Origin: Rickettsia typhi
GTDB taxonomy: Bacteria; Pseudomonadota; Alphaproteobacteria; Rickettsiales; Rickettsiaceae
Assembly: GCA_945883665.1 (NCBI GenBank)
Contig: CAMCXV010000013.1
Coordinates: 1-24,674 of the forward strand
Length of the DNA: 24,674 bases
Reading direction: 5' to 3'
Part shown: positions 7,817 to 16,540 of the stretch, piece after piece
How positions within the stretch are numbered: position 1 is the first letter of the stretch
Layout of the letters: every line of letters starts with the position of its first letter
The notes under the pieces: model-generated
What the model saw: only the letters and a program-made list of their open reading frames with translations
What the model was told of the DNA's origin: nothing
The model's database searches: none
Made by a program: the position numbers and the translations under genes

Positions 7817-10800
7817 ATGAGCAATAATAAATTTTATCCAGATGTTAAATCCAATGTTTCATTTCCAGAAATAGAAGAAGAAGTTCTAAAATATTGGCAA
7901 GAAAATAATATTTTTAATAAATCAGTTGAGAATCGCCAAGCTAAAATTGATAACAAAAATAATGAATTTATTTTTTATGATGGGCCACCTTTTGCTAATG
8001 GACTACCTCATTATGGTCATCTTTTAACCGGATTTATTAAAGATGTTTTTGCTCGTTACCAAACTACTAAGGGGAAAAAAGTAGAAAGAAGATTTGGCTG
8101 GGATTGCCATGGTCTTCCTGCTGAAATGGGGGCAGAGAAAGAACTAGGATTTTCAGGAAGAATAGCTATTGCAGAATTTGGTATTGATAAATTCAATGCT
8201 CATTGCAAATCATCCGTCATGAAATATGCAAATGATTGGGAAAAATACGTAAGTCGTCAGGCAAGATGGGTAGATTTTAATAATTCTTATAAAACTATGG
8301 ATAAGAATTATATGGAGTCTGTTATTTGGGCTTTTAAAGAATTATATAAAAAAGGTCTAATTTACGAATCAATGCGAGTAATGCCTTATTCTTGGGCTTG
8401 CGAAACTCCTTTATCCAATTTTGAAACAAGATTAGATAATTCTTATCGCGAACGAACTGATAAAGCGGTCACAGTTAGTTTCACTTTAATTGACAAACCA
8501 AGCAATGCACCAGATGGATTTGCAGAATATAGAATAGTTGCCTGGACCACAACTCCTTGGACATTACCATCAAATTTAGCACTAGCCGTAAACCCTGATT
8601 TTGAATATATTTTTGTACCTAGTGGTAATATTTGTTACATTATAGCTTCTTTTGCTTTAGCAAAATATACTAAAGAATTAAAAATAGAATCAGAGCAAGT
8701 AACTTACAAAACTGTTAAAGGAAAAGATTTAGCCAACCTTAGTTACATTCCTTTATTTGATTATTTTAAAAACAATGCTAATAGTTTCAGAATTTTAACT
8801 GGAGAATTTGTGATTGAAGGAAGCGGCACAGGAATTGTTCATATGGCCCCTGGTTTTGGCGAGGATGATCAAATTCTTTGTCAAAAAGAAGGCATAGAAC
8901 TTGTGTGTCCAGTAGATAATTCTGGAAAATTCACCTCGGAAATTACAGATTTTGCTGGAATGCAAGTATTTGACGCAAATGATTCAATCATTATCAAATT
9001 AAAACAACAAGGTAATTGGCTTAAAACTGAGCAATATATCCATAACTATCCACATTGTTGGCGCACAGATACACCTTTAATATATAAAGCAGTACCTTCT
9101 TGGTATGTTAAAGTTACGGAATTTAAAGATAGAATGGTTGAATTAAATCAGCAAATTAACTGGATACCAGGAAACGTAAAAGATGGTTTATTCGGTAAAT
9201 GGTTAGAAAATGCGAGAGATTGGTCAATAAGCAGGAATCGTTTTTGGGGAACACCTATTCCAGTATGGCGTTCAAACGATCCAAAATATCCAAGAATTGA
9301 TGTTTACGGCTCTTGCGCTGAATTGGAAAAAGATTTTGGAGTAAAAATTGACGATCTACACAAACCGTTTATTGAAGAATTAACAAGACAAAATCCAGAT
9401 GATCCAACTGGTAAATCTATGATGATAAGGGTTTCGGACGTATTTGACTGCTGGTTTGAAAGTGGCTCAATGCCTTATGGTCAAGCTCATTACCCTTTTG
9501 AAAATAAAGAATGGTTTGAAAATCATTTTCCAGCTGATTTTATTGTTGAATATTCTGCTCAAACTAGAGGTTGGTTTTACACATTAATGGTTCTGTCAAC
9601 TGCACTTTTTGATCGTCCGCCATTTTTAAATTGCATTTGTCATGGAGTGATACTTGATTCTACTGGTCAAAAATTATCTAAAAGACTTAATAACTACGCA
9701 GATCCACTTGAATTATTCGATAAATACGGCTCTGATGCCTTAAGAGTGACGATGCTTTCATCCAACGTTGTTAAAGGTCAGGAGCTCCTTATTGACAAAG
9801 AAGGCAAAATGGTTTTTGACTCCCTAAGACTATTTGTTAAACCAATTTGGAATGCTTATCACTTTTTTTGTTTATATGCTAATCTTGATTCTATTAAAGC
9901 CGAGCAAAATACTTCAAGCAAAAATATTTTAGATCGATATATATTATCTAAATTAAAATCTACTGTACAAAAAATAGAATGTGAGATGGATCGTTTTGAT
10001 ACGGTTGAATCATATGCTGCTGTCTCCTCATTCTTTGAATTGTTAAATAATTGGTACATTAGGAGAAGCAGAAGCAGGTTTTGGAAGAGTAAAAAAGATG
10101 AAGATAAATTTTCAGCTTACAATACTCTATATACATGCCTTGAAATTATGACTAAAGCAATGTCTTCATTATTACCACTAATCTCGGAAAATATATATCT
10201 TGGGCTAAATGGTAAAGATACTTTTAGCTCTGTTCATTTAGAAGATTTTCCTAACTTAGACAGTGTAAATATTGACTCTGATTTAGTTGATATAATGGAT
10301 CAGGTTCTAGATATATGCAGTATTGCATTATTTATCCGTAGTGAAGAAAATATTAGAGTGCGACAACCCCTTTCTTCGTTAAAAATTATTACCGATAATA
10401 GCTCAATGTTTGAGAAATTTGAAGATTTGATAAAAGATGAAATTAACGTTAAGTCAATTATCTACAGTAATGATTTGAAAAATAATGCAAATTTAAAATT
10501 ATCTATTAATTTTCCAATTCTTGGTAAGAGATTACCGCAAAAAATGAAGGATATAATTCAACTTTCTAAAAATGGGGAGTGGAAATATATTAATGATGAA
10601 CTTTATATAGCTGATGAACAATTGTTAAAAGATGAGTATTCTCTTGTATTACTACCTAAAAATCCACAAGGAACTAAACCATTTTCTAACAATAAAGGAA
10701 TTATCTGTGTTGATCTTAATCTAACCTCAGCATTAAAAGAAGAGGGAATTGCTAGAGATCTCGTTAGATTTATTCAGCAAACAAGGAAAGAAGCAGGTTT

Positions 10801-10987
10801 TGAAATTTCAGATCGAATTAAATTAAATATAAAAGCTAATTCAGATTTAAAAACTGTTTTAAAAAATTACGAACATTTTATTGAGGAACAAACGCTTAGT
10901 GAAATTGTAGAAAATTTTGACCCAGAATATAAAATGAATGTTGATTTAAATGGTCATAATATAATTATAAAAGTTTCGCGAATATAG
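7817..10987 (+). CDS. ileS: isoleucyl-tRNA synthetase
   Basis: IleRS is a class I synthetase that charges tRNA-Ile and edits mischarged valine. The 1056 residues span the full enzyme. The HIGH-type motif is PHYGH (64-68), and the second catalytic loop is KLSKR (619-623) in place of KMSKS, typical of the eukaryote-like IleRS clade. The CP1 editing domain includes VAWTTTPWTLPSNLALAV (about 242-259) and GTGIVHMAPGFGEDD. The anticodon-binding domain begins around 690 (NAYHFF...). No C-terminal zinc-binding cysteine cluster is seen, again as in the eukaryote-like type. That clade is usually less sensitive to mupirocin; this is family knowledge, not shown here. Confidence 0.97.
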   Translation: MSNNKFYPDVKSNVSFPEIEEEVLKYWQENNIFNKSVENRQAKIDNKNNEFIFYDGPPFANGLPHYGHLLTGFIKDVFARYQTTKGKKVERRFGWDCHGLPAEMGAEKELGFSGRIAIAEFGIDKFNAHCKSSVMKYANDWEKYVSRQARWVDFNNSYKTMDKNYMESVIWAFKELYKKGLIYESMRVMPYSWACETPLSNFETRLDNSYRERTDKAVTVSFTLIDKPSNAPDGFAEYRIVAWTTTPWTLPSNLALAVNPDFEYIFVPSGNICYIIASFALAKYTKELKIESEQVTYKTVKGKDLANLSYIPLFDYFKNNANSFRILTGEFVIEGSGTGIVHMAPGFGEDDQILCQKEGIELVCPVDNSGKFTSEITDFAGMQVFDANDSIIIKLKQQGNWLKTEQYIHNYPHCWRTDTPLIYKAVPSWYVKVTEFKDRMVELNQQINWIPGNVKDGLFGKWLENARDWSISRNRFWGTPIPVWRSNDPKYPRIDVYGSCAELEKDFGVKIDDLHKPFIEELTRQNPDDPTGKSMMIRVSDVFDCWFESGSMPYGQAHYPFENKEWFENHFPADFIVEYSAQTRGWFYTLMVLSTALFDRPPFLNCICHGVILDSTGQKLSKRLNNYADPLELFDKYGSDALRVTMLSSNVVKGQELLIDKEGKMVFDSLRLFVKPIWNAYHFFCLYANLDSIKAEQNTSSKNILDRYILSKLKSTVQKIECEMDRFDTVESYAAVSSFFELLNNWYIRRSRSRFWKSKKDEDKFSAYNTLYTCLEIMTKAMSSLLPLISENIYLGLNGKDTFSSVHLEDFPNLDSVNIDSDLVDIMDQVLDICSIALFIRSEENIRVRQPLSSLKIITDNSSMFEKFEDLIKDEINVKSIIYSNDLKNNANLKLSINFPILGKRLPQKMKDIIQLSKNGEWKYINDELYIADEQLLKDEYSLVLLPKNPQGTKPFSNNKGIICVDLNLTSALKEEGIARDLVRFIQQTRKEAGFEISDRIKLNIKANSDLKTVLKNYEHFIEEQTLSEIVENFDPEYKMNVDLNGHNIIIKVSRI

Positions 10988-11125
10988 ATGTGCAATCAAG
11001 GGAAATAATAGCAAAACCAATAGATAACAAATATTTAGGATTAAATAGAAGTAATTGGAATTTTAATATCGACTAGCACAATTCTTGCTATTATGATTAG
11101 TATTGAATATTAATTAAAAAAAATA

Positions 11126-11845
11126 ATGAAAGAAAAAATTTATACTGGATCAAGCAAGACTCTTTATCAATCTGATGAAGATTATGCTCTTATTATGTCT
11201 TTTAACGATAATTTAAAACTTCAAGATAAAAGTTCAGTTATAATATCTGGCAAAGGGGTTATCAATAATAGTATTTCCGCATTTTTGATGCAAAAACTCG
11301 ATTTAATTGGTATCGAAACTCATTTTATTCAAAAAAACAATATGCGTCAGCAGTTAATACAATTTGTTGATGTATTTCCAGTGCAACTCCGTGTTTCTTC
11401 TTTGGCTTCAGATAGATATGTTAAAGATTTTGGCATGGAAGATGGTTTTGTTTTTGACTCTCCAATCATAGATTTTAGAGTCAAAAATGGAGATTTGAAT
11501 TATCCTATTATTAATGAGCATCAAATATATAGTTTTTCTTGGTTAAGTAAAAAAGAGATAATTCAGTTAAAGAATGTAGCTATTAGAGTATATGATTTTC
11601 TTTCAGGTCTCTTCGCTGGTATCGGTATAAGATTAGTTGATATTAAACTAGAATTTGGTAGAGTTTTTAATGGTGAAGAATATATGATAATGCTTACAGA
11701 CGAAATTTCACCCGATACTTGTAAGTTGTGGGATATGCATAATAACGAAAAATTATGTTACGAAATAGCGGAAACTAATCAGGATCTTGTCATGAGTGTT
11801 TATCAAGAAGTTTTAAGAAGATTAAATATAAAAACAGACTCATAA
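11126..11845 (+). CDS. purC: PurC-like protein (SAICAR synthetase family) with altered substrate site
   Basis: The fold family is that of phosphoribosylaminoimidazole-succinocarboxamide synthase, which joins CAIR and aspartate in purine synthesis. The 239-residue length is normal. Conserved parts include GSSKTLY (about 8-14), the GKGVINNSIS segment, LVDIKLEFG and LTDEISPDTCKLWD near the C-terminus. The first SAICAR-synthetase signature is broken: where E. coli has PVECVVRNRAAGS, this protein reads PVQLRVSSLASDR (85-97), replacing R94, R96, G99 and S100 with S, L, D and R. No other purine gene is in the window. I recall similar degenerate PurC in Rickettsia. It may be an inactive or repurposed enzyme. 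The ATG at 11126 matches the family start. Confidence 0.85.
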   Translation: MKEKIYTGSSKTLYQSDEDYALIMSFNDNLKLQDKSSVIISGKGVINNSISAFLMQKLDLIGIETHFIQKNNMRQQLIQFVDVFPVQLRVSSLASDRYVKDFGMEDGFVFDSPIIDFRVKNGDLNYPIINEHQIYSFSWLSKKEIIQLKNVAIRVYDFLSGLFAGIGIRLVDIKLEFGRVFNGEEYMIMLTDEISPDTCKLWDMHNNEKLCYEIAETNQDLVMSVYQEVLRRLNIKTDS

Positions 11846-11897
11846 ACTATATTAATTAATCGAGAATAAAAACTAAGTTAAGTAGGGAATTTTGAGT

Positions 11898-11926
11898 TTG
11901 ACTTTTTTTATTAATGTTTATATAAT
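11898..11926 (+). promoter_or_regulatory. near-consensus sigma70 promoter for rpsD
   Basis: TTGACT (11898-11903) and a perfect TATAAT (11921-11926) are separated by the ideal 17 bp, about 44 bp before the rpsD GTG. It is the best promoter match I see in the window. Confidence 0.75.
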
Positions 11927-11969
11927 TATTGAAAATCTGAATTTTAAATACTAAATAGGTGTAAGTAGA

Positions 11970-12587
11970 GTGACCAAAATCATTAAGGCAAAGTACAAAG
12001 CTAGTAGAAGACTTGGAAAAAGTATTTGGGGAGATGCAAAAGATCCTGTTAACACAAAGAATTATCGTCCTGGTCAGCACGGACCTACTGGTCGCGTCAA
12101 GACTTCCGACTATGGTATTCACTTACATGCAAAGCAAATTGTAAAATCTCATTATGGTAGAGTGACTGAAAAACAGTTTAGAAATACTTTTGCTCTTGCT
12201 ACTAAAATGAAAGGTAATACGGCAGAAAATTTTGCTGGTCTTCTTGAAAAAAGAATAGATATGGTTGTATATAGACTAAATCTTGCACCTTCAATTTTCG
12301 CAGCAAGACAGTTAGTTTCACATAAACATGTAAAATTAAATGGTAAAAAAGTAAATATTGCTAGTTTAAGGGTTAAAGAAGGTGACTTAATTGAACTTAA
12401 GGACTCTTCTAAGCAAATAATTATTTGTACTGAATCTGCCAAAAAAATTGAGAGATCTGTACCTGGTTATTTATCTCTGGATGCAGATGCAATGTCTGGT
12501 GTTTTTGTAAGAACACCTTCAATTTCTGACATTCCTTATCCTTTTCAAGCGGATTTTAACAAAATAGTTGAACTTTATTCTCGTTAA
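11970..12587 (+). CDS. rpsD: 30S ribosomal protein S4 (uS4)
   Basis: uS4 is a primary 16S rRNA binder that nucleates 30S assembly; in many bacteria it also represses its own operon. The 205 residues are standard: the SPVNxxxYxPGQHG-like N-terminal segment ([14 protein letters not shown], about 26-39), [11 protein letters not shown], the [13 protein letters not shown] stretch, and the S4 domain [23 protein letters not shown] (about 109-131). The tail VELYSR is also typical. The start is GTG at 11970; [10 protein letters not shown] matches alphaproteobacterial S4. It is a stand-alone gene here, outside the alpha operon, with its own strong promoter. Confidence 0.97.
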   Translation: MTKIIKAKYKASRRLGKSIWGDAKDPVNTKNYRPGQHGPTGRVKTSDYGIHLHAKQIVKSHYGRVTEKQFRNTFALATKMKGNTAENFAGLLEKRIDMVVYRLNLAPSIFAARQLVSHKHVKLNGKKVNIASLRVKEGDLIELKDSSKQIIICTESAKKIERSVPGYLSLDADAMSGVFVRTPSISDIPYPFQADFNKIVELYSR

Positions 12588-12626
12588 GAAAAATTTTCAA
12601 AGTAAAAAAGTTTTTAGACATTATAT

Positions 12627-12661
12627 AATAGATTGGTGATGTATTATTTCACCAATCTATT
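12627..12661 (+). terminator. hairpin after rpsD, possible terminator
   Basis: A perfect 13-bp stem (12627-12639 with 12649-12661) with a 9-nt loop lies about 40 bp after the rpsD stop. It is not followed by a T tract, so it is an atypical terminator candidate or a 3'-end stabilising structure. Confidence 0.5.
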
Positions 12662-12702
12662 CACAGAAAATGCAAGCAAAATTTATCGATAGGGCTTGCT
12701 AG

Positions 12703-12735
12703 TCTCTTCCTCTTCCTCTTCCTTTTCCTCTTTCT
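12703..12735. repeat. CTCTTC-type hexanucleotide repeat
   Basis: Three tandem CTCTTC units are followed by degenerate copies (CTTTTC, CTCTTT). On the minus strand one frame reads an acidic run, EKEEKEEEEE, then TSKPYR and a stop, with another stop just upstream and no start codon. This could be the leftover tail of a lost gene or simply a simple-sequence repeat. Confidence 0.6.
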
Positions 12736-13270
12736 CAGAACTCTAAATTTTTGATATAATTTTAAGAATTTCAAAAGTAGCACACCGTATTTTCATTTTT
12801 TGAGCTATTTTTTTACCAAGGACTTAAAATTTTGGTTTTAAGATGTCAAAAATTCTGCTTTTACTCATGATCCCCCCTTGCGTAATGCTAATTGCTTAAA
12901 TTATTTTAATTTTTGGAAAATTATTATGTTGTGGATTCTTTTAAAATGTTTGCAATCCAAAATTCTTTTTTAATATCAGTCAATCAATAGTTAAATCATT
13001 TGCAAATAACTTTATTGCATGAATATTTTCTTTATATTAAACAAAATACGATTAAAAATAGAATATAAGAAACCCTCAACGATTGAGATAAGGCAATAGA
13101 TAGATAGCTTTGATAAAATTATACGATGCTTTTAAACATTTTTTTGCTACGCTAATTCAACCGAATCTAATGTATAAAATATCTTCTTAATACAGTAATT
13201 TAAAATAATTTGTGACTGACTATAAAAGCAATGATTTTATAATGGATCACCCCTTATTTCAACAGCTCAA

Positions 13271-15421
13271 TTACCTATCGCTTTTATCTCTATCTATATA
13301 TTGTACTACTTGCTTAACTTTAAGCGCATTAATAATTTCATCTACGTGATTAGAAGATTTAACCTCTAAGTCAAATAACATTTCAAAATAATCGTTATTT
13401 CGATTTTTTATCTTAAAGTTAATGATATTTGCACCAGCTACAGCAATTTCTGATGTTAGAATCGCAAGACCGCCAATTTCATTTAATAACAAGATTTTTA
13501 TTCTTGCCACAAAAGGTATATTAGATTTATTGCTATCCCAAGTAAGATCAAGTATACGATTTGACATACCAGCAAAATTATTTAACATTTCACAATCAGA
13601 AGTATGGATTGTAACACCACTCCCTGCGTGAATAATACCCACTATCCGATCCCCAGGAAGAGGATAACAGCATTTAGCATAATGAATAGCCATCCCTGGT
13701 ATTAAACCCTTGATCGGTATGGCATTTTTTTCTTGTGAGCTCAAAGAAGATTTTTTACCAAATTTTAATAAAGATAACGTAGAACTTAGTCTACTTTTTT
13801 TAGGAGAGGTGATTTTTAGTATCTCTTCTCTATCAATTGTTCCTTTTCCAATTGAAAAAAATAATTCATCAATTGATTTTTTAAAAAATTTACAAGCTAT
13901 TAAAAGAGCTTTTTGTTCATCTTCGATTTTATTCACTTTTAATGCTTTTTGAATAATCGCTTCACCGAGTTTTATATGTTGATTTCTAGATTGATTCTGA
14001 ATAACTTTTTGAATTTCTCCTCGAGCTTTACCGGTAACAACAAATTTTTCCCATGAAGGAGAAGCTGTTTGATTTTTAGAGATTATTATTTCAACCTGAT
14101 CACCATTTAAAAGCTGCGTTCTTAAAGGAACTATCTTTCCGTTAACTTTTGCACCTACACAATTATTTCCCACATCCGAGTGAACTTTATAAGCAAAGTC
14201 AACTGTTGTTGCACCTTTTGGCAAAGCTATTAAATTACCTTTTGGAGTAAAACAAAATACTTGATCGTAATACATTGCTAATTTAGTATTTTGTAGAAAT
14301 AAGTCGGGATCACTATCTTGATCTAGAATTGAAAGTAATTCTCTGATCCATGTGTATTTCTGGTTATCTACAATATTATTATAATCTTGTTTATAACGCC
14401 AATGAGCAGCTACCCCAAACTCCGCTATATCATGCATTTGATATGTTCTAATTTGTATTTCAATTTTTTGACGTAATGGTCCAATAATTACTGTATGTAA
14501 AGATTTATATCCATTATTTTTAGGCGTACTAATAAAGTCTTGAAAATTGCCAGGCACCATTTTATATGTTTCGTGAATTATACCAAGAGCTCTATAGCAA
14601 TCCTCAACCTTATCGACTAAAATTCTAAAAGCAACTATATCGGATAATTGCTCTATACTTACATTTTTTTGCTGCATCTTCATCCAGGTCGAATAAGGCG
14701 TTTTTCTACGACCAGACACGTCTGCTTTTAGACCGTTTTTTTCAAGAATTGCTTTTATTGCATCAATAATTTGAGGTATAAGTTGGTCTTGTCCATTTTC
14801 AATTGACTCAAATCGATGAACTATTGATTTTCTAATTTCTGGGTTTAGAACTTCAAAACAGATATCTTGCAACTCTTCTTTAATTCTTTGAATTCCTATT
14901 CTTTCAGCTAATGGTGCATATATTTCGATAGTTTCTAATGCAATCCTTTTTCTTTTTTCTTCATTGGCAATAAAATTTATGGTACGCATATTATGAAGAC
15001 GGTCAGCAAGCTTAACAAGCAGGACTCTTATATCATCGCTCATTGCTATTAATAACTTGCGAAAATTCTCTACTTGACGAATATTATCTGCCTTAAATTT
15101 AATTTTTGTAAGTTTAGTAACTCCATCAACTAATTTTGCAACTTCTTTGCCAAAGTTTTTTTCTATATCTTCAAAAGTTAAATCCGTATCTTCGATAGTA
15201 TCATGTAATATAGCTGTAACTATTGAATCAGTATCCAGATGCATTTCAGTAATTATCTTAGCTACTTCAAGAGGGTGGTGATAATAAAGATCTCCGGATT
15301 CCCTTTGCTGAGTACCATGATATTTTACAGCAAATTCAATAGCTTTTTTTATCTTTTCTTTGTCTATTATTATATCACTAGACTTATAGTTTGCTATTAT
15401 GTCTTGATAATTCAAATACAC
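13271..15421 (-). CDS. spoT: bifunctional (p)ppGpp synthetase/hydrolase, RelA/SpoT family
   Basis: This cytoplasmic enzyme makes and breaks down (p)ppGpp, the stringent-response alarmone. At 716 residues it is full length. The N-terminal HD hydrolase has H49, H73-D74, the IEDT stretch (76-79) and D140 in KLADRLHNMRT. The synthetase domain shows GRRK (237-240), YSTWMKM (243-249), and FISTPKNNGYKSLHT (296-310). A TGS domain follows (about 388-450, PKGATTVDFAYKVHSDVG), then a C-terminal ACT domain (about 640-710). Both catalytic halves look intact, unlike the split or truncated spoT copies of many Rickettsia. The start is GTG, with AGGAG upstream at slightly long spacing; the MYL beginning matches E. 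coli SpoT. It lies downstream of fliE in the same direction but probably uses its own promoter. Confidence 0.95.
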   Translation of the reverse strand: MYLNYQDIIANYKSSDIIIDKEKIKKAIEFAVKYHGTQQRESGDLYYHHPLEVAKIITEMHLDTDSIVTAILHDTIEDTDLTFEDIEKNFGKEVAKLVDGVTKLTKIKFKADNIRQVENFRKLLIAMSDDIRVLLVKLADRLHNMRTINFIANEEKRKRIALETIEIYAPLAERIGIQRIKEELQDICFEVLNPEIRKSIVHRFESIENGQDQLIPQIIDAIKAILEKNGLKADVSGRRKTPYSTWMKMQQKNVSIEQLSDIVAFRILVDKVEDCYRALGIIHETYKMVPGNFQDFISTPKNNGYKSLHTVIIGPLRQKIEIQIRTYQMHDIAEFGVAAHWRYKQDYNNIVDNQKYTWIRELLSILDQDSDPDLFLQNTKLAMYYDQVFCFTPKGNLIALPKGATTVDFAYKVHSDVGNNCVGAKVNGKIVPLRTQLLNGDQVEIIISKNQTASPSWEKFVVTGKARGEIQKVIQNQSRNQHIKLGEAIIQKALKVNKIEDEQKALLIACKFFKKSIDELFFSIGKGTIDREEILKITSPKKSRLSSTLSLLKFGKKSSLSSQEKNAIPIKGLIPGMAIHYAKCCYPLPGDRIVGIIHAGSGVTIHTSDCEMLNNFAGMSNRILDLTWDSNKSNIPFVARIKILLLNEIGGLAILTSEIAVAGANIINFKIKNRNNDYFEMLFDLEVKSSNHVDEIINALKVKQVVQYIDRDKSDR

Positions 15422-15504
15422 TGAAATAATTACTCCTATTATATTTTCTTAATTATTCTAGGATATATTTATATAAATCTAGAGTATAGTATTTTTTTTA
15501 TTGT

Positions 15505-15532
15505 TTTATATTTATCTAGATAAATTTTTCAA
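15505..15532 (-). promoter_or_regulatory. candidate spoT promoter with a 16-bp palindromic operator in its spacer
   Basis: On the minus strand, TTGAAA (15527-15532) and TATAAA (15505-15510) are 16 bp apart, about 85 bp before the spoT GTG. The perfect palindrome ATTTATCTAGATAAAT (15510-15525) fills the spacer almost exactly, a classic place for a repressor site. Chance is possible in AT-rich DNA. Confidence 0.4.
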
Positions 15533-15592
15533 AAATTCTTATTAATGAGGAAATTATAAATATGGGGATAATAAAGATCAAAGTTCCAAAAA

Positions 15593-16027
15593 CTAAATAG
15601 ACATATTCATGACTTTGTCAAAAGCTTCCATAAATTTGTCTCGCACTGAAACCATAGTTTTCATTGTATTTGTTGCTTCTGTTGTAGCGGTTAAAACGTC
15701 AATTAGCGAAGCTTCATTAATTAAAGACTTTCTAACTACTTTTTCATGCTGATTCAAAGTGCCTCTCAAAGCACTAACGCCACTGCCCAACACTCCATTT
15801 GAATAAATATCAGATAAATTTCCGTTGGCAACGGATTTGGCGCCCTGTATACGTTGTAAAATCTGATCAGGAGACATTTTGGCAAAACTGTTGAAATTCT
15901 TTGTCACCATATTCTGGAAGGTAACGGCTTGCTCAACCTTCATAGCCTGATCAACCGAAACTTTAGGAAGATCCTGAATTTGAGTATATCTGTTTTGCGC
16001 CAGTAAAGAAATATGATCTATTGCCAT
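15593..16027 (-). CDS. fliE: flagellar hook-basal body protein FliE
   Basis: FliE is the adaptor that joins the MS ring/export gate to the proximal rod and is the first substrate of the flagellar type III exporter. The family C-terminus is clear: EASLIDVLTATTEATNTMKTMVSVRDKFMEAFDKVMNM (about 105-142). At 144 residues it is longer than the roughly 104-residue E. coli protein, with the extra length in the N-terminal and middle parts. It has no N-terminal signal peptide (MAIDHISLLAQNRY), unlike its two neighbours. It is the last gene of flgB-flgC-fliE, starting 4 bp after flgC, so the three are almost certainly one transcript. Confidence 0.9.
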   Translation of the reverse strand: MAIDHISLLAQNRYTQIQDLPKVSVDQAMKVEQAVTFQNMVTKNFNSFAKMSPDQILQRIQGAKSVANGNLSDIYSNGVLGSGVSALRGTLNQHEKVVRKSLINEASLIDVLTATTEATNTMKTMVSVRDKFMEAFDKVMNMSI

Positions 16028-16031
16028 ATGA

Positions 16032-16511
16032 TTATTTCATCGCCTCTATAGTTTTTTGCATCAAAGAATTACTTATATCAATTATACCTAAATTTGCCTC
16101 ATACCCACGTTGAGCCTCGCTTGCATCTGCTCTCTCGATTTCTTTTTGAATATTAGGATATTTAACATATCCCTCTCCATTTGCAGCTGGATGACGTGGA
16201 TCATATCTCAGTATAAAGTCTGATTTATCAAAATCAACTTTTTTAGTTCTAACAACGTTAGTTTTTAATCTTTTATCGTAATTATTGTTAGCAAAAATAA
16301 TTTTTCTACGATAAGGATTGCCACCAGGAGTAACGGCTGTAGAATCTTCGTTAGCCATATTTTCCGCTGCAACTTTTAATCTTTCAGATTGAAAATGACT
16401 ACCATGAGCAGCTACTTCAACAGCCTTTTTCAAATCATCTTCTAAAGCAAAACACACTTTTACAGAACAAAAATTTAACAGTAAAATAAAAAATAATAAT
16501 TTAGTTTTCAT
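16032..16511 (-). CDS. flgC: flagellar basal-body rod protein FlgC with N-terminal signal peptide
   Basis: FlgC is a subunit of the proximal flagellar rod that spans the periplasm. The family pattern is present: VAAHGSHFQSERLKVAAENMANEDS (about 33-57), GGNPYRRKIIFAN (63-75), the central DPRHPAANGEGYVKYPN segment, and the C-terminal ADASEAQRGYEANLGIIDISNSLMQKTIEAMK helix. Residues 1-22 form an added Sec-type signal: MKTK, a long hydrophobic run LLFFILLLNF, and a possible cut after CFA, just where a normal FlgC would begin. A GTG at Val19 could give a canonical-length protein, but it would leave the hydrophobic reading frame unexplained. The ATG has a poor ribosome-binding site. Confidence 0.9.
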   Translation of the reverse strand: MKTKLLFFILLLNFCSVKVCFALEDDLKKAVEVAAHGSHFQSERLKVAAENMANEDSTAVTPGGNPYRRKIIFANNNYDKRLKTNVVRTKKVDFDKSDFILRYDPRHPAANGEGYVKYPNIQKEIERADASEAQRGYEANLGIIDISNSLMQKTIEAMK

Positions 16512-16540
16512 AATTCGTTCTGTTTTATTTATTAGTAGCT

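Larger units (their letters stand above)
12588..13270. other. 683-bp gene-free region between rpsD and spoT
   Basis: This stretch lies between the convergent 3' ends of rpsD and spoT. I find no credible gene or tRNA. It holds a 13-bp hairpin (12627-12661), a CTCTTC-type repeat (12703-12735), a 7-bp inverted repeat CTTAAAA/TTTTAAG (12823-12842), a small CTCAA-CGA-TTGAG stem near 13076, and a weak 7-bp hairpin TATAAAA/TTTTATA (13221-13241) that could end spoT transcription. The size and the repeat suggest an eroded gene. Confidence 0.6.

Noticed and set aside
16512..16540. Lipoprotein signal in FlgB (TMSC)
   Set aside because: The residues before Cys18 (L-T-M-S) do not fit the lipobox pattern, so a standard signal peptidase I site further on is more likely.
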